NCBI GenBank assembly: GCA_902802905.1
Contig: CADCNT010000006.1
Coordinates: forward strand, 1-64,000
Direction: 5' to 3'
Origin: an uncultured Erysipelotrichaceae bacterium
GTDB lineage: Bacteria; Bacillota_I; Bacilli_A; RFN20; CAG-826
DNA length: 64,000 nt
Both the position numbers and the translations under genes were made by a program. Positions 17,486 through 25,958 of this stretch are shown one piece after another; the stretch's first letter is position 1; the number at the start of each line of letters is the position of its first letter. The notes beneath the pieces were generated by a model. It was not told the DNA's origin. It made no database searches and saw nothing but the letters and a program-made list of their open reading frames with translations.

Positions 17486-18316
17486 TTAAGCCTCCTTATT
17501 TAGACCCTTTCTATAATGTTCAGGGTAATTTTCTTTGTTAATAAATTTATCAAACGCACTGATGCAGTTAAGTGACCAGATTAACGCTCCAAAAGCGATG
17601 AAAATGATGATTAGGGCAACAGCGACATACATCGTTATTTCCATAATAACCATTAAGGCAATAATAATGCCCGGATGGAGAATAAATAGTGGGAGATTAT
17701 ATTGAAATCTCATCAGTGTGAAGATAAACGAATTTTTAATAACGTACTTTAAGTTATTTTCATAAAGCACGATTTGTGCGATTGAATAGTAAGCAATAAT
17801 AAGGACCACTAGGGCTTGAACCACTAAGATAGCGATACCAAATCCTGCAACTACAGTGTTATAAGCAGATAGGTAATAGATAAAGAAGAATGAACCGATT
17901 ACTGTTAAGGAAACGCTTAGTCCTACTAAAGCACCAATAACGATACCTTTTTTCCAGTTTTGGACTAGTCCATTAAAGAAATCACTAGATGCATATTCTC
18001 CTTCAGCGTATATCATCTTCTTTAAGCAATAGAATAAGCCGGTTAATCCAGTAAAAGATGAAATCATGCAGACAAATAGTAAGGCTCCTGTAATGAGAAA
18101 CACTGTCATTGTAGAGTTAAGAGTGGTTGCACTTCTTAAGAAGAGATAGAAAGTAATAAGAGTAGCCACTAAAGGCATGTTAAACACTGCTTGAAGAATA
18201 GATAGCTTCAATAATTCCACAAAACGATGTTTTCCGAGATCGAAAAACTGGGCCAAACGGGTATTTGGTCTTTCGCTTTGTTGATAGTCAGTTTCTCTTA
18301 CTTTTTCTTTTCTCAT
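17486..18316 (-). CDS. YesL/DUF624-like membrane protein
   Basis: A 276-residue protein with about six transmembrane helices. The opening FFDLGKHRFVELLKLSILQAVF and the helix-pair layout resemble YesL (DUF624) proteins, which commonly sit beside carbohydrate ABC transporters, but the match is by eye. Its ATG overlaps the stop of the preceding gene (ATGA, 18313-18316), so translation is coupled, and the ATPase gene begins 2 nt after it. Function unknown; an accessory role in sugar transport is inference. Confidence 0.65.
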   Translation of the reverse strand: MRKEKVRETDYQQSERPNTRLAQFFDLGKHRFVELLKLSILQAVFNMPLVATLITFYLFLRSATTLNSTMTVFLITGALLFVCMISSFTGLTGLFYCLKKMIYAEGEYASSDFFNGLVQNWKKGIVIGALVGLSVSLTVIGSFFFIYYLSAYNTVVAGFGIAILVVQALVVLIIAYYSIAQIVLYENNLKYVIKNSFIFTLMRFQYNLPLFILHPGIIIALMVIMEITMYVAVALIIIFIAFGALIWSLNCISAFDKFINKENYPEHYRKGLNKEA

Positions 18317-18957
18317 TGATTTGTTTCTAATAAATGCTTCATGTATGTAATGGCGTTATCGTGTTTGTCATTTCCTTTATCGCTTTTATAGCCAAGGTTA
18401 ACACTGCTAGTGGATAAACAAACGTAGTAGTCATAATCTGTATCAAATGTCATAAATTGATCAAGATATGTGGTTTCTGTTTTGTCTTTGATCTTAATTC
18501 CGTATTTATGGGAGATGGATTCTTCATCGACGAAGGTATAGAAATCATAATTTTCCAAAGAATACTTTTCTAATAACTCATCATCTAATTCTACGAACAA
18601 TCTATCTTGATAGTTTTTAAATTCATCGATTGTTCTTTCATCTAACACGAGGAAGTCTGATTTAGATAAGTAGAGTTGTAACTTAGCATAATATCCAGCG
18701 TTAGTAGGTAGGCAAGAATAAGCATCAACTTGTCTTAGTTTTTCTTTAGCGTAGTAGGTCTTCATTAACTTTGTAGCGAATGATTCATCTCTGATACTTG
18801 TCGCAAAGAACAAGGTTAGTGATTCATGAGCGCCAGGAAGATGGAATGCTTGGAAACCCCATATCCATATCACAGTGATAAGACCTATAAGTAGAGGATA
18901 GATATACCAAGTATGTGCGAAAATGTTTTTCGCTGCTGATTTATTTAACAGTTGCAT
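18313..18957 (-). CDS. Membrane-anchored protein of unknown function
   Basis: A 214-residue protein with a single N-terminal membrane helix (about 20-36) and an extracytoplasmic domain rich in Tyr, Asp and Leu (YLSKSDFLVLDERTIDEF). The ATG at 18957 was chosen because GAGGAG lies 7 nt before it; the longer frame from 19038 would run through the previous gene. It overlaps that gene by 17 nt. I do not recognise the domain, though its alternating strands and helices could be a reduced solute-binding lobe. It is encoded with two other membrane proteins and the ABC ATPase. Confidence 0.65.
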   Translation of the reverse strand: MQLLNKSAAKNIFAHTWYIYPLLIGLITVIWIWGFQAFHLPGAHESLTLFFATSIRDESFATKLMKTYYAKEKLRQVDAYSCLPTNAGYYAKLQLYLSKSDFLVLDERTIDEFKNYQDRLFVELDDELLEKYSLENYDFYTFVDEESISHKYGIKIKDKTETTYLDQFMTFDTDYDYYVCLSTSSVNLGYKSDKGNDKHDNAITYMKHLLETNQ

Positions 18958-19444
18958 CCTTGATCTCCTCGAATGAAACGATGATGTTGTGATATGTGTA
19001 CATGGAGTAGTGGACTCCTTCTTTAAAGGCAACATCACTATCTAAGACATATAAGTTTTCTTTGTAAGTGTTTTCTCCCTCCTTATAAGAGAACAATAAG
19101 GTTCTAAAAGAGACGTTACTAATACCTTTTGGGTCTCTTTCTTCTAAATATTCAACGTTACGACGGTGTTCATAGGAAGTCTTATTGATCCTTCTAAATG
19201 TTCTGAAGTAGTAGGAAACTACTGGGAATATCGTAAAGAAGTAAAAGACTAGGAACGAGAAGAATAATGAGTCGATAACGATGTTTAGGATTAGGTTTAA
19301 TTGATAATCGAGCGAAGAGTAGATTAGAGAGAATACGCTACCTAAGACGACCCCTATTGCTAATAATGAAACGACAATAAGATGAACGATAAATCTTACT
19401 ATAGCTTTTCTTTTTATCTTTTCAGCATCGATTATTTGGACCAT
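18941..19444 (-). CDS. Two-helix membrane protein of unknown function
   Basis: A 167-residue protein with two long hydrophobic helices (about 16-42 and 50-78) and a charged C-terminal half that may be cytoplasmic. The stop of the SGNH lipoprotein gene lies 2 nt upstream and its own end overlaps the next gene by 17 nt, so the five genes 20741 to 15543 form one tightly packed transcript. No family recognised. Confidence 0.6.
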   Translation of the reverse strand: MVQIIDAEKIKRKAIVRFIVHLIVVSLLAIGVVLGSVFSLIYSSLDYQLNLILNIVIDSLFFSFLVFYFFTIFPVVSYYFRTFRRINKTSYEHRRNVEYLEERDPKGISNVSFRTLLFSYKEGENTYKENLYVLDSDVAFKEGVHYSMYTYHNIIVSFEEIKDATVK

Positions 19445-19445
19445 T

Positions 19446-20741
19446 TTATCCTAACCAATCTATGATTGCTTGTTTAACAGCGGCACCCCAAATGGCGTAG
19501 CCTGCTCTAGACATATGTAAACCATCAGTCTTGAAATAACCAAAGTGCGGTAATCCGTTAGGTTTAAGTAATCCCTTACCAGCATCAATACATGTTAAGT
19601 ATTCATGGTTTGCTTCATACTCGAGCGCACTATTATTAGCGATATCAAAATCATTTTGGAAACCACCATATAATGGTAATTTGTTGATTAACACATAGAA
19701 GATGTGTGCATTTGGTAAGTATTGATGTGTCTTATCAAATAAGGCATCTAACTTATCAGCGGTAATCTTACCATCATCAGAAGAGTTAATGATGTTATTA
19801 ACACCGACATAGTAGACGACAGCTTTTGGTGAATAAGGCATCACTAATCTTTCAAGTAACCATTTGGTCCATTGTTCAACAGTGGTACCACCGATACCAT
19901 GGTTAAATGAGACGATTGGTGCCATATCTTCAGTGGATGTATCCCAGTTTTCCATAGAGGATGAACCTGCTAAAGCGATGTGGTAATTTTCGATATCTCC
20001 GCCTTTGGCTTCATAGTTAACAGCCTTACCTTCATAATAAGAGTTATCAACTTTTAATGTTGCGGTGATGTCATTAACTTTAATAGTGACACTTTCATTG
20101 TTGCTAAATGTCACAGAGATGTTCTTATCAGTTTCATCATATGTTGCAGTTGTAACATCAACACCAACACGATGTTCAAATCCGATTGCGAACTTCACAT
20201 TTTCTTTATGAGTGGCTAATCTTTTAATACCTCCAGCGGTAAGATTAACTTCATTTTTGCCTTCTTCTAAAGGTTTGTTAAGAATATCAGTAATACGGAA
20301 ATCCATATCTTCAATAATCCTTTCTGGTGGAATATATTCTGGTTCTTGGTATGGTTGCTCTTCAGAGCCGTTTCCCCATTTGGCGTATAAAATCACGGAA
20401 CTATATGGAATATCGGTATCGAAGTTCCATTCATTAGTGCCTGAGGCTTCTTTATACCAACCCATGAAATCATAGTTTTCTCTTGTTGGAGCTGGATTTG
20501 GCTCTTCAAGAGGTTGACCTAACTTATCAGTAATATCAACTTTCAAATAGAGTGTGTTTTCCACAAGCTCATCAAGACCACTTTCAGAAGTGGAGTTTCC
20601 ACGAGCGATATTTAGCATATAAAGTGCGTAATATCCATCGTCGCCATACTCTCTACCTGGTTTATAGGAGCCATCGCTGGCATTTCCACAGGATGCGAGT
20701 AACGCTAAGACTGGAAGAAATATAAAGAATTTTCTTTTCAT
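19446..20741 (-). CDS. Lipoprotein with InlB-type repeat and SGNH esterase domain
   Basis: A 431-residue lipoprotein: lipobox LLASC with Cys18; an InlB B-repeat-like domain (PTRENYDFMGWYKEASG ... ILYAKWG); a small beta domain; then a C-terminal SGNH hydrolase. The SGNH blocks are GSSSMENW (nucleophile serine in place of the usual GDS), GIGGTT, GVNN and DGLHMSRAGY. Expected activity is deacylation of a glycan or lipid at the surface, consistent with a CE2/CE3-like acetylesterase, but the family is not assigned. A strong AAAGGAGG site precedes the ATG. It directly follows the GH130 gene. Confidence 0.82.
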   Translation of the reverse strand: MKRKFFIFLPVLALLASCGNASDGSYKPGREYGDDGYYALYMLNIARGNSTSESGLDELVENTLYLKVDITDKLGQPLEEPNPAPTRENYDFMGWYKEASGTNEWNFDTDIPYSSVILYAKWGNGSEEQPYQEPEYIPPERIIEDMDFRITDILNKPLEEGKNEVNLTAGGIKRLATHKENVKFAIGFEHRVGVDVTTATYDETDKNISVTFSNNESVTIKVNDITATLKVDNSYYEGKAVNYEAKGGDIENYHIALAGSSSMENWDTSTEDMAPIVSFNHGIGGTTVEQWTKWLLERLVMPYSPKAVVYYVGVNNIINSSDDGKITADKLDALFDKTHQYLPNAHIFYVLINKLPLYGGFQNDFDIANNSALEYEANHEYLTCIDAGKGLLKPNGLPHFGYFKTDGLHMSRAGYAIWGAAVKQAIIDWLG

Positions 20742-20742
20742 A

Positions 20743-21759
20743 TTATTTTCTTCCTCCTTTTAATTCGTCTAATAAGACTTTTTTATCAATTGTGGCAAGG
20801 CAGATACATTGATCGCCTGCTCCATAATAGAGGTAATACTTATCTTTGACTTCTACGATTCCAGTCGGGAAGACACATCCGCTATAAAAACCATCAGTCT
20901 CAAAATGGAATTCTGGTTCCATAATAAAGTCTTTAGTTCTAGCAAGAATCTTTCTTGGATCATTTAAGTCTAATAACATCGCACCAACGCGATATTCTTT
21001 ATCTTTAGAACAGACACCGTGATAGATAAATAGCCAACCATCTTCAGTTTTAATAGGTGGGCAACTACCTCCACACTTCGCATCTTCCCAAGGTTCTTGA
21101 CCTTGATAGAAGAGTTCTTCTTCCTCTCTCCATTCAAGTAGGTCATTGGAGAAAGAAATCCACATTGCTGGGTTCTTATTTGGATAACCTTTACCACATT
21201 TATCCATTGCTCGAGAAATCTTTACATACTTACCGTTAACTTTTTCAGGGAAGATGATGACATCACGGTCATCAAATCTAGAATCAGTAATGCGACCAAG
21301 CTTTTTCCAATTTCTTAAGTCTTTAGAAACCGCTAAATGAGTTTGAGTGTCGTTATAGATAATGGTTTTTGGTCCAGCTTTAGGTTGGAAGCCAAAATAT
21401 TCTTTATCTTCTCTCCAATATTGTCCTGGGGCAAATGGACGAGAAGCATATGTTAAGAAATAGTAATCTTCAATTTTCACTAAGCGAGGATCTTCAATGC
21501 CTCCTCCATCCGCTCCATTAACATCTGGAGCGATAAGAGGTTTATCTGATTGTCTTTCAAAGTGAATACCATCTTTAGAAGTTGCAAGTCCTAAATAGAT
21601 GTAATGTTGCTTGTCATTTCCTGCTGCTCTATAAAGCATGTAGAAAGTTTCATCATCCTCGTTATAAATCACTGCAGGATTTAAAACGCATAGTGATTCC
21701 CAAGCATTTTTCTCATTTCTAGTGAGGATTGGATTATGTGCATATTTTTCTAATTTCAT
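20743..21759 (-). CDS. GH130 glycoside phosphorylase (first copy)
   Basis: A 338-residue five-bladed beta-propeller enzyme of family GH130, which phosphorolyses beta-mannosides to alpha-mannose-1-phosphate. The family acid is the Asp of GIEDPRL; phosphate-pocket residues lie in blocks such as SRAMDKCGKG and YHGVCSKDKEYRVGA, and the C-terminal YYGAGDQCICLATI is typical. There is no signal peptide, so it acts in the cytoplasm on imported oligosaccharides. The block pattern differs from the second copy at 29439, so the two probably belong to different GH130 subfamilies and prefer different chain lengths or linkages. TGAGG lies 9 nt before the ATG. Confidence 0.9.
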   Translation of the reverse strand: MKLEKYAHNPILTRNEKNAWESLCVLNPAVIYNEDDETFYMLYRAAGNDKQHYIYLGLATSKDGIHFERQSDKPLIAPDVNGADGGGIEDPRLVKIEDYYFLTYASRPFAPGQYWREDKEYFGFQPKAGPKTIIYNDTQTHLAVSKDLRNWKKLGRITDSRFDDRDVIIFPEKVNGKYVKISRAMDKCGKGYPNKNPAMWISFSNDLLEWREEEELFYQGQEPWEDAKCGGSCPPIKTEDGWLFIYHGVCSKDKEYRVGAMLLDLNDPRKILARTKDFIMEPEFHFETDGFYSGCVFPTGIVEVKDKYYLYYGAGDQCICLATIDKKVLLDELKGGRK

Positions 21760-21772
21760 ATACAGAACCTCA

Positions 21773-24424
21773 CTATTCTGAAATTACTCTAGTGGTGTAA
21801 ACACTATAGAGGACGTCATAAATGAATGACATATTATCAACGTAAAGATGATATAAGTTAGAAGTACCATCATCACCAACCATACCAATAGAAATCTTGG
21901 TAATGAAGATTAAATCGACTGCACTTAATGGTCTGTTGAAACCACTAACGATAGCGAAGTTGTTTAATCCGATGGTGTATTCAGTCCACTTACTATTAAC
22001 GTTATTGATAGTGGCGCGATATTGGAATTCAGATGTTCCAATCTTCATGTAGAAGTTAATATAGACTGTGGTTTGCTTTTCAGCACAAAGTGACACTCTA
22101 ATTGCTCTTCCTAAGACATCTTGGTCAAAAGCAGGAGAGATGTAATAAGATGGTGATTTATCTTTTGATTTATATTGAAGTGACATGGATTTTGTTCCAC
22201 CTTCAGATGATACTTTGTCACTTAATTGGATATCTTGATAGTCATAGGTATTACCATCGTGCCAATTATCCTTTAAGTAGCTGGTGCTTGGATATTGTTC
22301 AAAGTTGTCAATTTGAGCAGTGTTTTCATCCATTCTGATAACTTTTTCTTTTTCAACAATAGATATTTCTGCTTCATGAGCAAATCTAATGTTATCCACT
22401 AAAACAGGGTTGCTGTTTGTGTATTGTGGGAGTGGATCACCAAGAGCGTTGTAGTAGAAGTATTGCATTGTAATAGCGATGCTATCAACGTTTCTACCTA
22501 AGATATCGTACTTATTGCCTCCCGCGTCTTTAAATTCTTCAAATGGAACGTTGTATTCAGTCCAAATTCTTTCCACAGAACCGAGTAAATAAGAAACTAA
22601 TTCTCCAGTGGCTAAAGTAAGATAGATTGTGACCTTTGCTCTCCAATCAGTGACATGACCAAATTTCGCATCGCCAGTCTTAACAGAAGCATCTTTCATC
22701 CAAATGGATAATGATTCAAATTCATCATTTACTTCGATTGGCAATTCATATTTAGCAGGAACCATATCGCTCTTATATTCAAATTGACCAGAATATGGGT
22801 TATCAGATCCACCAACTTTATTGCTATCGTTGAGCTTGATGTATTCGTCTTTATTTTCTTCAGAGACGTTCCAAATTAAGAATGCTTCATTAGAGGATGT
22901 ATAATTGTTAAAGTCTTCAATCATGCCATCCGCACCAACGACTCTTTTATCTTTTTCGACGAATTCTGCTTTATAAACGATTTCAAAGTCTTTAAAGGAT
23001 AAAGTTCCACCGTCATTTTGATTTTGTAGACCGAATTGTAAGTCTTTAATGCTGTAGAATTGACGTTTACCATCACCTTGGATATCACTCTTACCAAACG
23101 CTGCAAATGGAATAATGAAGGTTTGATATTCATCAGTGAGTGTGGAGTATGGGAACGTAAATGACCATCGGTCATTGTCTTCTTCAAGAATACGTATGAC
23201 CGCGTTAGTTGAAGAGCCTTTACCACCCGTATATTTCACATCGACTTTTATGGAGTCTCCGGAATAGAAATATTGTTCTACTTTGATCTTTTCAAAGCCG
23301 TATCCACTGATAGATGGTTTACCAGAGGTACCACTGTAGTACTTAAGTGTTAATTCGTTTTCTGCTTTCTCAACTTCAAATTCATAAGACTCATAGACCC
23401 ATTGAGATTCAACGTAGCTAGTGAAGTCTAATTTTTGAATGAAGAAATCACGATAGTTATCAAATTTGATTGCTTTAATATCTGACATAAAGAGAATGCC
23501 ATCACCAAAAGCGTGTTCAAAAACGATTTCAATATATTTAATTCTGTCGTAGTCAAAGGTTCTGTTACCAACTGTAACGTCAGCGGTAACTCTTTGTACG
23601 AAGTCAGAGAATTTTAAGATAACTTGTTGTTTAGCGTTATTAGAAACAAGAACAGGGCAAACCCAATATTCATTATCTTTATCTAATAAACGCACGAAGA
23701 TGTCAGCATCTTGTCCGGCGTAGAATAAGTTGAAATACATGGCGTCCGCGCCATAAATACTCTTTTCTACTGTACGGGCAACAACAATCCAACCATCGCT
23801 AGAAGCGATACCTTGGTTGGTGTCTTCGATTTTGAAGGAAATTTTTAAAGAATCCTTATTGTTATTAAAGTAGTTACTTCTATCGATTTCGATATCAGCG
23901 TAGGATCCGAGTGGGTGAAGTGACCAATCATCGGCTTCACCAATATCAAATACGACTTCATCAACTTCGGGAGCGACCATAAAGAAGCTAAAAGATTCAT
24001 TACTTTCTTTGCTACCTGATTTGTTATAAGCGATTACTCTCCAGTAATAGTTACAGTCTTTATCTGCTAATTGGGCAGTAACTGTCCAGTGAGTAACAGT
24101 GATGTTATCTTGACGATAGTAATCGATTGTTTCGATAGTACTAATAAAACGTGGGTCGGAACAAATCTCGATTGAATAACGATCGGCGTTTTCACTTGCT
24201 TCCCAAGAGAATGGCTCTAAAGAATCGAGGCGTTTACCATTAGTAGGTGAAACAAGTGAAAAACTACCTAATTCACCAGTGTGGCCTGGAGTTGGATGAT
24301 ATTCATTGTCTTCTACATCTCCACTTGTAGGGGCTCTTTTTGGAGTGTTGACTTTGTTATCAACTGCAGAGCACGCTCCTAAAGCAAGGAGTGAGGCTAA
24401 AAATATTACAATTCTCTTTTTCAT
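21773..24424 (-). CDS. Multi-domain carbohydrate-binding lipoprotein
   Basis: An 883-residue lipoprotein (lipobox LGAC, Cys18). After a linker rich in Pro and Thr comes a fibronectin-III-like domain (SLVSPTNGKRLDSLEPFSWE ... YWRVIAYNKSGS), then about four consecutive jelly-roll sandwiches, each ending in a conserved L-x-F-K-D-F or V-D-N-I/M-x-F motif (LSFKDFEIVYK, LVDNIRFAHE, YVDNMSFIYD), as in CBM families that bind beta-glucans and mannans. No catalytic residues were recognised. Encoded 2 nt from the GH-A hydrolase, so it may dock that enzyme to its substrate (inference). Confidence 0.8.
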   Translation of the reverse strand: MKKRIVIFLASLLALGACSAVDNKVNTPKRAPTSGDVEDNEYHPTPGHTGELGSFSLVSPTNGKRLDSLEPFSWEASENADRYSIEICSDPRFISTIETIDYYRQDNITVTHWTVTAQLADKDCNYYWRVIAYNKSGSKESNESFSFFMVAPEVDEVVFDIGEADDWSLHPLGSYADIEIDRSNYFNNNKDSLKISFKIEDTNQGIASSDGWIVVARTVEKSIYGADAMYFNLFYAGQDADIFVRLLDKDNEYWVCPVLVSNNAKQQVILKFSDFVQRVTADVTVGNRTFDYDRIKYIEIVFEHAFGDGILFMSDIKAIKFDNYRDFFIQKLDFTSYVESQWVYESYEFEVEKAENELTLKYYSGTSGKPSISGYGFEKIKVEQYFYSGDSIKVDVKYTGGKGSSTNAVIRILEEDNDRWSFTFPYSTLTDEYQTFIIPFAAFGKSDIQGDGKRQFYSIKDLQFGLQNQNDGGTLSFKDFEIVYKAEFVEKDKRVVGADGMIEDFNNYTSSNEAFLIWNVSEENKDEYIKLNDSNKVGGSDNPYSGQFEYKSDMVPAKYELPIEVNDEFESLSIWMKDASVKTGDAKFGHVTDWRAKVTIYLTLATGELVSYLLGSVERIWTEYNVPFEEFKDAGGNKYDILGRNVDSIAITMQYFYYNALGDPLPQYTNSNPVLVDNIRFAHEAEISIVEKEKVIRMDENTAQIDNFEQYPSTSYLKDNWHDGNTYDYQDIQLSDKVSSEGGTKSMSLQYKSKDKSPSYYISPAFDQDVLGRAIRVSLCAEKQTTVYINFYMKIGTSEFQYRATINNVNSKWTEYTIGLNNFAIVSGFNRPLSAVDLIFITKISIGMVGDDGTSNLYHLYVDNMSFIYDVLYSVYTTRVISE

Positions 24425-24426
24425 AC

Positions 24427-25953
24427 TTATAACCTCGTATTAGAAATAATTACTGCGGAACGACCAGGTATTGTCAGAGTTAATCTTTTATTTAATGAAC
24501 CTTCGATGACATCATTAGGTTCAATAAAACCATCGTCGCCTAAACGATATGTATCTTTACCAAAATAGTAGATATATAAGTTTTCGCCTTCTACTGCATC
24601 TTTGATATAGAAGGATCTTCTAGTTGAATTAGTTCCAGCGTTAACTGCAACATAACCACCTTTTTTGCCGTCTTGAGAGACGGTACCGATAGTTCTGAAG
24701 GAATTATCTAAAGTGGTGTCGTTTTGGGCTGGAGAATAGATTTTATTACCCTTTTCGAATAAATGAGTGAGTAAGCAAGTTGAATGATACCAAGGTCTTA
24801 ATTCTTGTTTTCTAGAACTTGCACCTGCTAAAGAGGAGAACATACCCCATTCTTTAGGTGTAGTGGAGTTAGCGCTATACATAAAGTGCATCGCGTCATC
24901 GAAATCCCAATAAACGATTCCGTTAACTCCGCCCGCTAAACATTGAAGGGTGAAATCCACCATTCTAATTGCATAGTCAGGTGTGGCGATTAAGCTTTGG
25001 CAGTCAAGAGCGGTTTTACCATCTCTAAGACCTGCTTCCCAGATATCTGCGTCTCTAACAACACCGATACCTTTATCGTTTTTCTTAACCATTTTATAGA
25101 TGGTTCTAATTTGTTCCATCATTTCGCCTCTATCGACGGCGATATTTGATAAGTATAAGTGTGCGCCGTAGTCAGCGACTAAATCAGGAATATTCTTGGA
25201 AATGCCTGTGAAGTATTCTTCTGTTCCTTCAAAGCCAGTGGTGTCTCCACCAACGATACCAATATTTTTTAAATTGGCTTCGTCTAAAGCTTTTCTGACG
25301 TTTTTCACGCCTTGCTCCCAGATTTCATAGGTATTGTTCCAGTTTTTGCTAGTTTCTTTGGTGCCCTTATAGTTAGGTTCGTTAGAGTTAACAAACCATT
25401 TGATACAAGTGAATCCTTTTTCTTTGACAAGGAAACTTAAAACATCGGCAGTGATTTTTGCCCAGCGGATATCACTGGTCACTTTTTCCATCATGCACCA
25501 AACGTCACCTTCACCGACGGTACCGATGACGTTCCACGCTCCGAAAGCGACATCCATATGGTGTACTTGGCAGTATTCCAATATTTCAATCATGTTTCTA
25601 GCGTATTTGTTTGTGAAATTGTAAGTCCAGGTATCATCTTCTGGATCTGTGTTTCCCTTGTTGTCAAAGTCTTGGCAGAACCAATCGTAGTTGATCATCA
25701 ATCTAATTCTTGATGCTTTTAAGTGATCCATGTATTTAATCACTCTTTCCCAACCACCTTCGGCGATTTTATCTGTGTCTTCATAGGCACCCCATTCAAC
25801 ACCTAATCCACCGAAAGATTTTTGGATAATGTCTCCGCTTGCAAAGGAGATGTTTTCTTTATCAACCACTGGTTTTGTCTCGTTACCTTTACCACAGGAA
25901 AAAACAGATAATAGTGTTACTAAACCTAATAAACTGATTCTTTCCTTTTTCAT
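24427..25953 (-). CDS. Clan GH-A glycoside hydrolase lipoprotein
   Basis: A 508-residue surface lipoprotein (lipobox VFSC, Cys20) with a TIM barrel in residues about 35-400 and a C-terminal beta-sandwich. The barrel shows WFVNSNEPN, the strand-4 Asn-Glu pair that carries the acid/base in clan GH-A; the strand-7 nucleophile may be the Glu of DADIWEAG. Strand 8 is followed by GIVYWDFDDA. Overall layout recalls GH5, GH30 or GH39, but I cannot assign a family. Given its neighbours it is the best candidate for the endo-acting enzyme that cuts the polymer before import. Confidence 0.78.
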   Translation of the reverse strand: MKKERISLLGLVTLLSVFSCGKGNETKPVVDKENISFASGDIIQKSFGGLGVEWGAYEDTDKIAEGGWERVIKYMDHLKASRIRLMINYDWFCQDFDNKGNTDPEDDTWTYNFTNKYARNMIEILEYCQVHHMDVAFGAWNVIGTVGEGDVWCMMEKVTSDIRWAKITADVLSFLVKEKGFTCIKWFVNSNEPNYKGTKETSKNWNNTYEIWEQGVKNVRKALDEANLKNIGIVGGDTTGFEGTEEYFTGISKNIPDLVADYGAHLYLSNIAVDRGEMMEQIRTIYKMVKKNDKGIGVVRDADIWEAGLRDGKTALDCQSLIATPDYAIRMVDFTLQCLAGGVNGIVYWDFDDAMHFMYSANSTTPKEWGMFSSLAGASSRKQELRPWYHSTCLLTHLFEKGNKIYSPAQNDTTLDNSFRTIGTVSQDGKKGGYVAVNAGTNSTRRSFYIKDAVEGENLYIYYFGKDTYRLGDDGFIEPNDVIEGSLNKRLTLTIPGRSAVIISNTRL

Positions 25954-25958
25954 AATTC

